Below, piece by piece: positions 51,543 through 58,994 of a stretch of 64,000 bases of DNA (position 1 is the first letter of the stretch; the number at the start of each line of letters is the position of its first letter). The DNA is from an uncultured Parvularculaceae bacterium. Its GTDB lineage: Bacteria > Pseudomonadota > Alphaproteobacteria > Caulobacterales > Parvularculaceae. The DNA lies in the NCBI GenBank assembly GCA_913055785.1, contig CAJXLJ010000007.1, forward strand, positions 1 to 64,000, in the 5' to 3' direction. Made by a program: the position numbers and the translations under genes. Under the pieces are notes generated by a model. The model made no database searches. It was given only the letters and a program-made list of their open reading frames with translations, and was not told the DNA's origin.

Positions 51543-52475
51543 TTACGCAAGCAACGCCAGCACGCCGGAAATCGTCAGAACGGACAGCATCGTCGTGAGG
51601 CTTACCGCAGCGGCGACCTCGCTTTTCGCGGTGTCGTACTGGCTCGCCATGACGAAGGAGCCGACAGCGCACGGCGTGAATACGAAAAGCGCCAGCGCGC
51701 CGAGATAATGCGGGTCAGTCACGTCGAGGAAATACGCGGCCGAGAGCGCGACCGCCGGCAGGAACGCCATCTTCATGAATGCAATCAGCGAGACCCGGCC
51801 GGCGACGGAACGGAGCGCAGGGAACTGGTGAGTCGCCAGGAAAAGACCGATCGAGAACAGCGCCGTAGGCCCGGCGGCGCGGCCGAGCAGGGAGAAAAAC
51901 GTTTCAACCGGTCCGCCATAGGGAAGGGCTGAAGCCGAATAGACGAACCCTGCGGCCATGCCGATCACTAGCGGGTTGCGCGCCGCGCCGGCGAAATAGC
52001 CTGCGATGCGGGTCGGCCAATGACCGTCCTCGCGGCGCGGGGCCATCAGGGCGGCGCCGATTGCAATCACGAAAATCCCTTCAATCAGCATCAGGACGAT
52101 GAACGGCCGCGCCCAGCCTTCGATCGAAAGCGCGATTGGGAGACCGAGAAACACCGCATTGCCGAGAGTCGATGCGAGGGCGTGCGCGCCTGCTTCCCTT
52201 TTCGTCAGGGGAAAGAGTATTTGCGAACAGAGATAGCCGGCGCCAAGCGCGGCGGCGGCGGCGATCCCGTATGAAGCGGCGAGCGCTACGTCTTCCCTGC
52301 CGGGCGGCGGCGTCGACGCGGCGAGATTGAAGAGCGCCGCCGGCATCGCGAAACGGAAAACGAATTTGTTGAGCGCCTGGGAATCGCCCGCGTCGAGAAA
52401 GCTGAAGCGGCCGGCGGCGAAACCGGCGGCGATAATCCCGAAAACGGGGAGAGCGACAGCGATGACGGGGTTCAT
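51543..52475 (-). CDS. AEC family transporter (auxin efflux carrier-like)
   Basis: A 310-residue membrane protein with about ten hydrophobic helices. PVFGIIAAGFAAGRFSFLDAGDSQALNKFVFRFAMPAALFN at the N-terminus and NPLVIGMAAGFVYS in the middle are typical of the AEC/BART superfamily, which moves organic anions such as malate or malonate. ATG 52475 was preferred to an upstream in-frame ATG that adds a basic 21-residue stretch. It is convergent with hisS, 2 nt apart. Confidence 0.87.
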   Translation of the reverse strand: MNPVIAVALPVFGIIAAGFAAGRFSFLDAGDSQALNKFVFRFAMPAALFNLAASTPPPGREDVALAASYGIAAAAALGAGYLCSQILFPLTKREAGAHALASTLGNAVFLGLPIALSIEGWARPFIVLMLIEGIFVIAIGAALMAPRREDGHWPTRIAGYFAGAARNPLVIGMAAGFVYSASALPYGGPVETFFSLLGRAAGPTALFSIGLFLATHQFPALRSVAGRVSLIAFMKMAFLPAVALSAAYFLDVTDPHYLGALALFVFTPCAVGSFVMASQYDTAKSEVAAAVSLTTMLSVLTISGVLALLA

Positions 52476-52785
52476 GAGACGGCGGCGGGCTTTCCAACAA
52501 TCGCCGCCTGTCCTCGGTCGGTTGCGCGCGAAGGTCAAGGCGGCGCGCCGGCCAAGGGGAAATGCGCCGGACGGGTGACGTGCCTGATCTCCCGGGGGCT
52601 GGGGGCGATGGTTAAAACCGGAAACTCCGGCCGCATCGCCCGTCCGACGGGGTCAGGATGAGCGCCGATTGGGGCGCAGACAGGGATCAATTATGGCTTT
52701 TTTGAGAATGAAACTCCCGCGCGGGTTGTGGAAAAATTACCCTTAGCGCTTGCCGTTTCGCCCGAGCCGGTCGAAAATAACCCCA
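52476..52785. other. 310-bp divergent intergenic region
   Basis: This gap lies between the divergent AEC transporter and DUF2794 genes. It is GC-rich on the left and has an AT-rich part near 52690-52740 that could hold the DUF2794 promoter. I see no convincing hexamer pair, repeat, RNA or coding frame in it. Confidence 0.5.
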
Positions 52786-53127
52786 ATGCGTTCGTTCACT
52801 CCAGCTCCAGCGCCGCGTCCGCGCGCCGCCCCGGTTGCTTTCAGCCGTTCAGAGCTCACCCGCATTCTCGGCGTTTACGGACAGTTCGTCGCCGCCGGCG
52901 ACTGGCGCGATTACGCCATTGATTGTCTTGATGATGCGGCGGTGTTCTCGATCTTCCGCAAGGCGTCGGAGATGCCCCTTTACCGCATCGAAAAACGCCC
53001 GAAGCTGGCGAAGAAGCAGGGCGCCTTTGTGATCGTTTCGATGACCGGCGCGATCCTCAAACGCGGCCACGACCTCGGACAGGTCTTGCGCTATTTCGAC
53101 CGGCGTAAACTGCGGTTGGCGACCTAG
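52786..53127 (+). CDS. DUF2794 domain-containing protein
   Basis: A 113-residue protein with a short Pro/Ala-rich N-terminus and the DUF2794 core FSRSELTRILGVYGQFVAAGDWRDYAIDCLDDAAVFSIFRKASEMPLYRIEKRPKLAKKQGAF...KRGHDLGQVLRYFDRRKLRL. The family is alphaproteobacterial and of unknown function. The ATG at 52786 has no clear ribosome-binding site; a TTG at 52750 is the alternative. The stop shares CTAG with the convergent TPR gene. Confidence 0.85.
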   Translation: MRSFTPAPAPRPRAAPVAFSRSELTRILGVYGQFVAAGDWRDYAIDCLDDAAVFSIFRKASEMPLYRIEKRPKLAKKQGAFVIVSMTGAILKRGHDLGQVLRYFDRRKLRLAT

Positions 53128-54359
53128 GGCAATCTCATATTTGAGCGTACGTCGTTGGCGCACGCCTCGAACGTTTCCACGAACACATGACGCTGCGCGT
53201 GACTGCCGCCGATCTTGTGCAGTTCGGGAAGAATGGGTTGCAGCGCATTCGCCGCATCCGCGCGCCGGCCTGACAAAAACGCGGCGATCGCCTCGGCGGC
53301 GGGAACCGTAATATCGCCCCAGACATGAGCCTTTTCGCCGGTCAGCGTTTCGGCGTGTTTGCGCATGGATGCGAGGAACGCGCCCGCTTCGCCGTCTTCC
53401 CCGGCGCGGGCCAGCGCGTACATGTAATGAAGGTCATGGAACGGGAAGAGATGTTCGCCGGCGCGGCGGCGCGCTTCGCCGACCACCGGCGCCCAGCGCG
53501 CGCCGACATCAACGCCCTTGAGCTCGAGCCGCCACAACATTGAAACGGCGCCGATCTGCTCCTGCGGAAATTCCGGCCAGGCGCCCCAGAGATGCTTGTC
53601 GAAAATCTCGAGCGTTTCCGCTTCGCGCCCGAGCGCCAGATGAAACAGCGCCGCGTGCCACCAGTTATGGTCGCGGATGAAGACGCCTTTCTTCTCCCAT
53701 GTGTGAGCGCAATGTTCCATCCACCGCGCGCCTTCACGGGCGCGGCCTTCGGTTTCGAGAACATGGGCGACGGCGTGATGCGCCCAGGCGTCGTCAATGG
53801 CGATTTCAGCGGCGCGCATGCCTTCGTCTTCGGCTTCTTCGAGACGGTGGTTCTGTTCAAGCGCGAAAGCGATCATACCGTGGGCGTAAGGCGCGTTCTC
53901 ATGGACGACGCTCGCGCGCTGGCCGAGGCGCAAGAGCGCCGGCTGGTCGCCGAGATTGAAGGCGTGATACTGGCCCCATTTGACGGCGCAAAGGTCTGCG
54001 GGCCAGCGCACGGTGAGCTCATCGAGGACGGTCATGGCGCGGTGAAAATCCTTCGCCGACCAGGCCTCGACGGCGGCGCAGAAAAGCCGCTCGCGTTCAT
54101 TGCCGGACGGTTCGGCGGCGCGCATTTTTTCAAGATAGGGTCCTGCATACGCCCACCCTTCCGCCCCTTCAAAGGCGAGATGCAGGGCGGCGGCGTGCGC
54201 GTTCAGCAACGGCGCGCCGGGATTGGCGTCGGCGACGGCGAACAGGGCGCGCAGGTTCGCCCCGTAGCTCAGGAACTCGTTGACATAATCATCATAACCG
54301 GCGGCGGCGGCCGCATCGGCGCCGGACACGGCCAAATCGAACTGGTCTCTTGCTGTCAT
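53124..54359 (-). CDS. TPR protein 38 (TTC38)-like family protein
   Basis: A 411-residue alpha-helical protein. Repeating helical pairs include AVDANPGAPLLNAHAAALHLAFEG-type and ALEQNHRLEEAEDEGMRAAEIAIDDAWAHHAVAHVLETEGRAREGARWMEHCAHTW, and HNWWHAALFHLALGREAETLEIFDKHLWG is characteristic of the TTC38 family. Many conserved His/Trp residues suggest a binding or catalytic pocket, but function is unknown. ATG 54359 was chosen; an in-frame frame extension of 12 residues precedes it. Confidence 0.82.
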   Translation of the reverse strand: MTARDQFDLAVSGADAAAAAGYDDYVNEFLSYGANLRALFAVADANPGAPLLNAHAAALHLAFEGAEGWAYAGPYLEKMRAAEPSGNERERLFCAAVEAWSAKDFHRAMTVLDELTVRWPADLCAVKWGQYHAFNLGDQPALLRLGQRASVVHENAPYAHGMIAFALEQNHRLEEAEDEGMRAAEIAIDDAWAHHAVAHVLETEGRAREGARWMEHCAHTWEKKGVFIRDHNWWHAALFHLALGREAETLEIFDKHLWGAWPEFPQEQIGAVSMLWRLELKGVDVGARWAPVVGEARRRAGEHLFPFHDLHYMYALARAGEDGEAGAFLASMRKHAETLTGEKAHVWGDITVPAAEAIAAFLSGRRADAANALQPILPELHKIGGSHAQRHVFVETFEACANDVRSNMRLP

Positions 54360-54436
54360 GGGCGGGACTTTAGGCGCGGGCGCAGACGGGGGCAAATCGA
54401 AATCGATGCGCCAATGGTCACGCTTCGGTCAGATAG

Positions 54437-54464
54437 AAAAAACCCCCGCCGGATGGCGGGGGTT
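54437..54464 (-). terminator. Rho-independent terminator of the BI-1/YccA gene
   Basis: On the minus strand AACCCCCGCC / GGCGGGGGTT form a 10-bp stem around a 4-nt loop, followed by six T residues (A-run 54437-54442 on the plus strand), 25 nt after the stop. Confidence 0.9.
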
Positions 54465-54488
54465 CGTTCAAGACGGTTAGCGCTGCAT

Positions 54489-55214
54489 CTAGTCGCGCAT
54501 GATCCCGAGAATATTCAGGATGTGCACGAACAGCGTGACGAAGGAGCCGTAAAGCGCGAAGGCGCCGAAGATCGCGGCGCGTTCATTCATCGCGCTGCCT
54601 TCGCGATAGAACGACTTGATCATCTGCGTTTCATAGGCGGTGATGCCGGAGAAGATGAGGACGACGCCGCAAGAAGTCAGCAGGCTCATCATCGTGCTCT
54701 GGAAGATGATGGCGTTGACGACAATTGCAATCAGCAAGCCGATACAGGCCATGAACAGGAAGCTTCCCCAGCCGGAGAGATCCTTCTTCGTGGTGTAGCC
54801 GTAAAGACTCATGGCGCCGAACACCGACGCCGTGATGAAGAAGGCGCGATAAATATCCTGCGCGGCGCCGGCCTGCTGGAAGGCGTAAAGCATCGGCGCG
54901 ATCAGCACGCCCCAAAGCGCGGCGTAAAGCCAGAACATGCCGTGCGCCATGATTTTGGAACCGGAGAACATCACGCGCGGCGCAAACCAGCCAAGCCCGA
55001 GGATGCCGATGAACGCCACCCATTTGAGCGGCGTTGCGGCGATCTGATAGACCAGCGCCGGGTTGCCGGCCATGAGCATGGAAATCAGGCCCGTGCCGGC
55101 GACAGCGAGGGCCATGTAGTTGTAAACGCCGAGCATGTATTGGCGCAGTCCCTGGTCGATCGCGACGCCGGCGCGATCAGCGGTGCTGCCATATTGAATG
55201 CGGGGGTCGTTCAT
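54489..55214 (-). CDS. Bax inhibitor-1 / YccA family membrane protein
   Basis: A 241-residue protein with seven hydrophobic helices. It begins with a short polar stretch (GVAIDQGLRQYMLGVYNYMALA) and has the C-terminal family signature YETQMIKSFYREG before the last helix. Relatives include YccA, which modulates the FtsH protease, and pH-sensitive Ca2+ leak channels. The exact role is unknown. It is monocistronic with its own terminator. Confidence 0.92.
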   Translation of the reverse strand: MNDPRIQYGSTADRAGVAIDQGLRQYMLGVYNYMALAVAGTGLISMLMAGNPALVYQIAATPLKWVAFIGILGLGWFAPRVMFSGSKIMAHGMFWLYAALWGVLIAPMLYAFQQAGAAQDIYRAFFITASVFGAMSLYGYTTKKDLSGWGSFLFMACIGLLIAIVVNAIIFQSTMMSLLTSCGVVLIFSGITAYETQMIKSFYREGSAMNERAAIFGAFALYGSFVTLFVHILNILGIMRD

Positions 55215-55399
55215 AAGGGTCGGTCCTTTCCGTTTCCCGTTCCGGGGTGTTCAAAGCCCCGTTAAATTACGGGACGTAATATCGTGGGCTCCTTCACGCC
55301 AATCAAGGGGCCGCCGGCCGAAATCGGCGCTTTTCGGCGACCCGCAGGCCTTGCTTAATCCTATGGAAATCATGAATTTTTTTGGCGCCGCAACAAAGC

Positions 55400-56719
55400 T
55401 CAGCCGGCGAGAACGAAACGTGCGGCGAAAAACCCGTCCATGCCGCCCTGCGCGCCCAGCATGGAGGGAAGGGTTCTCAAATCGCCCTTGCGGCTCACGG
55501 CGTCGGCGCGCCCGTCGATTTCCTCCGGTTCGACCGGCTTGCGGGAGAGGTTTTGATGCCGCGCCAGTGCAGCCTCCGCCTGCTTTTCGGCTTCTTCCGC
55601 CTGCAGGGAGCAGACACAGTAAACGAGGACGCCGCCGGGTTTGAGAAAGTCGAGCGCATGGGCGATCATTCTCGCCTGCAGCGACGCAAGCGCAGCGATA
55701 TCGGTTTCGGTCTTCGTCCAGGGGATGTCCGGATGGCGGCGAATGGTGCCGGTCGCCGAACAGGGCGCGTCGAGAAGAATGGCGTCGGCCTTTTCATTCG
55801 GCCGCCATTTCAGCATGTCTTCCGCGACGATGGCGGCGCTGAGCCCGGTGCGCGCAAGGTTTTCCGAAACCCGCTCAAGCCGAGGCGGTGAGATATCAAC
55901 CGCGACCACATTTGCGCCCGCGGCGGCGAGCTGGAGCGTCTTGCCGCCGGGCGCGGCGCACAGATCGAACACCCGCTTGCCCATGACGTCGCCCAGCAGT
56001 TTCGCCGGCAGGCTTGCGGCGACGTCCTGCACCCACCATGCGCCCTCGCCATAGCCCTCAAGGGCGCGGACGTCGTGAACGCCGGTAAGGCGCAGGCTTC
56101 CGCCTGGCAACAGTTCCGCGCCGAGCCGCCCGGCCCAGCGTTCGGCTTCCGCCGGATCTTTCAGGGTGAGATCGAGCGGCGGTTCCGTGCGATGCGCTTC
56201 GGCGATCTTTCGGACCGCCTGCGGGCCGTATGCGCGTTCCCAGGCGCGCCACAGCCAGGCGGGCGTGTCGGTGCGGGCGGGCAGTTTTTCGAGCGCCTCC
56301 GGCCCGGCCTTGGCGATTTTACGGGCGACTGCGTTGACGAGCTTTGCATAACCGGCGGTCTCGCGTCGCTCGCCCGCAAGCGTCACGGCGGTCGAGACCG
56401 CGGCGTGGTCAGGGGTGCGGAGAATGAGCGTCTGGGCGGCGGCGAGGCGCAGGACATCCATCACCCGCGCGGCGCGTTTCGGCAGCGGCCGGTCGATATA
56501 GGCGCCGAGCACATGATCAAGCCCGCCGCGGCGGCGCAGGACCGCCGTCGCCAAGGCCCGCGCAAAGCCCCGGTCGGAGCCTTCGAGGTCGCCGAAGGCG
56601 CGGCTTGCGCCCATCGCTTCGTCAAGCGAGGCGCCGCCCGCCATGCGGGTCAGGAGGTCAAGGGCGGCGCGGCGGGCCTCGAGGCCGTCGGCGCGTTCGG
56701 CGGGTGCGGTCTGTTCCAT
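55400..56719 (-). CDS. rsmB: 16S rRNA (cytosine-967-C5)-methyltransferase RsmB-like
   Basis: A 439-residue RNA m5C methyltransferase. The N-terminal NusB-like helical domain covers ~15-150 and the Rossmann SAM domain follows, with FDLCAAPGGKTLQLA, VVAVDISPPRLERV, DAPCSATGTIRRHPD and YCVCSLQAEE, the last two containing the paired catalytic and release cysteines. ATG 56719 was chosen; the open frame upstream runs into the divergent region. The presence of the NusB domain separates RsmB from RsmF/TrmJ relatives. Confidence 0.9.
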   Translation of the reverse strand: MEQTAPAERADGLEARRAALDLLTRMAGGASLDEAMGASRAFGDLEGSDRGFARALATAVLRRRGGLDHVLGAYIDRPLPKRAARVMDVLRLAAAQTLILRTPDHAAVSTAVTLAGERRETAGYAKLVNAVARKIAKAGPEALEKLPARTDTPAWLWRAWERAYGPQAVRKIAEAHRTEPPLDLTLKDPAEAERWAGRLGAELLPGGSLRLTGVHDVRALEGYGEGAWWVQDVAASLPAKLLGDVMGKRVFDLCAAPGGKTLQLAAAGANVVAVDISPPRLERVSENLARTGLSAAIVAEDMLKWRPNEKADAILLDAPCSATGTIRRHPDIPWTKTETDIAALASLQARMIAHALDFLKPGGVLVYCVCSLQAEEAEKQAEAALARHQNLSRKPVEPEEIDGRADAVSRKGDLRTLPSMLGAQGGMDGFFAARFVLAG

Positions 56720-56868
56720 AACCGCCCGCGTAAACCACGAGGGGCCCCGAAAGTCATTAGAAATCAGCGCCGAACCCCGAAACCGGGACGCTTTGCGTGG
56801 CGGCCGCAAATCCCTTATGGTTAACCCTCTGGGGATGCTTGTCGAAAGAACAGGGTAGGGTGAAGACA

Positions 56869-57597
56869 ATGAAGACGTTTCTTATCGGTCTTGGCGCGGC
56901 GGCGCTCATGGTATCCGGCGCGGCGGCGCAGAACAGCCTGTCGAGCGGCCCGGCGAAATCGCCGGTCTCCAATCCTTCGGCTGTCATCAAGAATTTCGAC
57001 CAGACTTCGCTTGGGCCCGTGCTCAGCGAACTTGGCATCACCTGGCAAAGCGGCCAGTTCGATAATGGCCAGAATGTCGTTATCGCGAACGCCTATGGCG
57101 AGATCGGTTTTTACGCCATTCCGACCGCCTGCCGCAGCCAGAACACGAATTGCATCGGCGTCCAGTTCTTTGCGCTGTTTGAAGGCGGGGCCAATCCGCA
57201 GACGGTGAGAGCCTTTAACGATCAGTATCCCTTCACGCAGACCGCCCTCGACCAGAACGGCGATGCCATGATCTCTCGCTATGAGATTGCGGATTACGGG
57301 GTTCCGCGCGGCAATGTCGCCGTTTCGATCATTACTTTCCTTTATGAGGCCGCGACCTTCCGCAACGAACTCGCCTCGGCCGGCCGGACTGTCGCGCTTG
57401 AGGGTTATGCGGACGATCTCGCCGCTTCCTACCTCAACCGGGTTGGTCTGCAGAGTTTCGCCGGCGCAGAAGCGCATTCGGCGTCGCCCACCAGTCATGA
57501 CGACTTGCTGAGCGTCGAAACGACGGATCAGATTCGTAAACTGATTAGCGCGCGAAAAGCGGCCCGCAACAAGATCAAGAATATCACCGGCAAATAA
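56869..57597 (+). CDS. Secreted YbjN domain-containing protein
   Basis: A 242-residue exported protein. Signal peptide MKTFLIGLGAAALMVSGAAAQ, then a YbjN domain: LGPVLSELGITWQSGQFDNGQNVVIANAYGEIGFYAI, a paired-cysteine strand (CRSQNTNCIGVQFFALFEG), FNDQYPFTQTALDQNGDAMISRYEIADYGVPRGNVAVSIITFLYEA. A charged tail ends the protein. YbjN proteins are small regulators or chaperone-like proteins; exported forms have no known role. GGGTGAAG precedes ATG 56869. A terminator follows. Confidence 0.82.
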   Translation: MKTFLIGLGAAALMVSGAAAQNSLSSGPAKSPVSNPSAVIKNFDQTSLGPVLSELGITWQSGQFDNGQNVVIANAYGEIGFYAIPTACRSQNTNCIGVQFFALFEGGANPQTVRAFNDQYPFTQTALDQNGDAMISRYEIADYGVPRGNVAVSIITFLYEAATFRNELASAGRTVALEGYADDLAASYLNRVGLQSFAGAEAHSASPTSHDDLLSVETTDQIRKLISARKAARNKIKNITGK

Positions 57598-57626
57598 CCT
57601 TGTTCAGGGTTTTCAGCTGACGGTTG

Positions 57627-57654
57627 AAAAGGCGCTCCCGGCGAGCGCCTTTTT
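57627..57654 (+). terminator. Rho-independent terminator of the YbjN-like gene
   Basis: AAAAGGCGCTC pairs with GAGCGCCTTTT around CCGGC and ends in a T-run, 30 nt after the stop codon. Confidence 0.88.
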
Positions 57655-57791
57655 GCTATGCGCCTTCCTTTAACGGTAACGTCCGCTTAACCAATAATCC
57701 TGACGCCTCATTAACCGCCAATGGCTAAAAATGTAGCCATCGGAGCGGGCGCGAAACCGGTGTCTTTGCGCCATCGCCGGAGGCAGGGCGA

Positions 57792-58337
57792 ATGAAAAGG
57801 AAGCGGATCGGGGGGATTGGCGGCGACCGGCGAGGCTCGGCGGCGGTGGAGTTCGCCCTCGTGACGCCGCTATTTCTGGCGCTTGTGTTTTCGATACTCG
57901 AAGCCGGCTGGTATTTTTTCGTGAACTCCGCCGTCGAGGAGGCCAATGCGCTCGCAGCGCGCCTCATTCGCACCGGCCAGGCGCAGGACGGCGGCGTTTC
58001 GCGCGACGCGTTTTACGATAAAATCTGCAATGTGGTCGACACGTTCGGCGATTGCTCGGAAACGCTCACCATAGACATCACCAGTTTCAGCAGTTTCGGC
58101 GCGCTGGCGGCGGATCTTTCAAGTCCGGTCTGCCGCGATAAATCCGATCCGACAATTCAGGGCGTTCAGTTCGACGAAACCGATTATGGCGGCCAGCGGG
58201 ATATCGTCCGGGTGCGCGTCTGTTTTCTCTACAAGCCCGTCAACCCGGCGCTGGGCCTCAGTCTTGGAAGAGCGCCCGATGGAAGACGCAAGGTGATTTC
58301 CGTTTCGATTTTCCGCAATGAACCGTTCGACAGTTAA
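57792..58337 (+). CDS. TadE-like pseudopilin
   Basis: A 181-residue Tad-pilus pseudopilin. After a short basic leader, RRGSAAVEFALVTPLFLALVFSILEAGWYFFV gives the TadE signature: processing next to Gly with Glu at +5 and a long hydrophobic helix. The globular rest has four cysteines, probably forming disulfides in the periplasm (CNVVDTFGDC, VCRDKSD, VCFLYK). It should be cleaved by CpaA and act in pilus initiation. It is 29 kb from the main locus and followed 3 nt later by a second pseudopilin. Confidence 0.88.
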   Translation: MKRKRIGGIGGDRRGSAAVEFALVTPLFLALVFSILEAGWYFFVNSAVEEANALAARLIRTGQAQDGGVSRDAFYDKICNVVDTFGDCSETLTIDITSFSSFGALAADLSSPVCRDKSDPTIQGVQFDETDYGGQRDIVRVRVCFLYKPVNPALGLSLGRAPDGRRKVISVSIFRNEPFDS

Positions 58338-58340
58338 GCC

Positions 58341-58919
58341 ATGATGCGCTCATTGAAAAACCGAATTGCCTTTGCGCCGTCCGTTTTTGCCGGCGCGCGC
58401 TCTGGCGTCGCGGCGACGGAATTTGCGCTGATCGTACCGGTGCTGTTGACCTTGTTCTTCGGCGTCGTCGAAGGATCGGATGCGCTGGCGACCAGCCGCC
58501 GCGTGTCGCTGGCGGCGAACACGCTTGCGGACCTTGCGGCGCAGGAATCGGAGCTTTTAATGAGTGAAGTCGATGATCTGTTCGACGGCGTCGTGCAGAT
58601 CGTCGATACCAACGGCGATCCGATGACCGTGCGGCTTGTCAGCGTCATAGCGGACCCGGACGGCGATCCTGTCGTCGACTGGAGCCGCGATAATTCCGGC
58701 GGCGCGCCTTACGCAAAGGGCGCAGCCTATGACGGTCTGCCTGATCCGTCCCTGCTTGACGTCAACGCATCGATGATCATCGCGGAAATATCCTACCCCT
58801 ACACGTCGGGCCTTACTCACTATCTCATCTCGTCGGTGACGTTCGAGAAATCGGCGACGCGCTGGCCCCGCCGCTCGCTCCGCGTCAAGCTTTGCACGTC
58901 GCCCGGCGTTTGCGGCTGA
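58341..58919 (+). CDS. TadE/TadF-like pseudopilin
   Basis: A 192-residue pseudopilin with GARSGVAATEFALIVPVLLTLFFGVVEGSDALA, including Glu at the expected position of the mature helix. It differs from the preceding TadE in its globular domain (acidic loop DPDGDPVVDWSRDNSGG; paired cysteines CTSPGVC at the C-terminus). Length and position suggest TadF. No TadG (longer, VWA-containing) follows; instead a terminator and the TonB receptor gene come next. Confidence 0.85.
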   Translation: MMRSLKNRIAFAPSVFAGARSGVAATEFALIVPVLLTLFFGVVEGSDALATSRRVSLAANTLADLAAQESELLMSEVDDLFDGVVQIVDTNGDPMTVRLVSVIADPDGDPVVDWSRDNSGGAPYAKGAAYDGLPDPSLLDVNASMIIAEISYPYTSGLTHYLISSVTFEKSATRWPRRSLRVKLCTSPGVCG

Positions 58920-58942
58920 CCGTTCCGGCTTTATGCAGAAAC

Positions 58943-58970
58943 AAAAAAAGCGGCCCCGAAGGGCCGCTTT
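58943..58970 (-). terminator. Terminator of TonB receptor 2 (bidirectional)
   Basis: AAAGCGGCCC (58947-58956) and GGGCCGCTTT (58961-58970) form a stem around CGAA. On the minus strand seven T residues follow; on the plus strand TTTCTGTTTGTTG is also T-rich, so it may end the pseudopilin transcripts too. Confidence 0.88.
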
Positions 58971-58994
58971 CTGTTTGTTGGTCGTTAGTAACGA

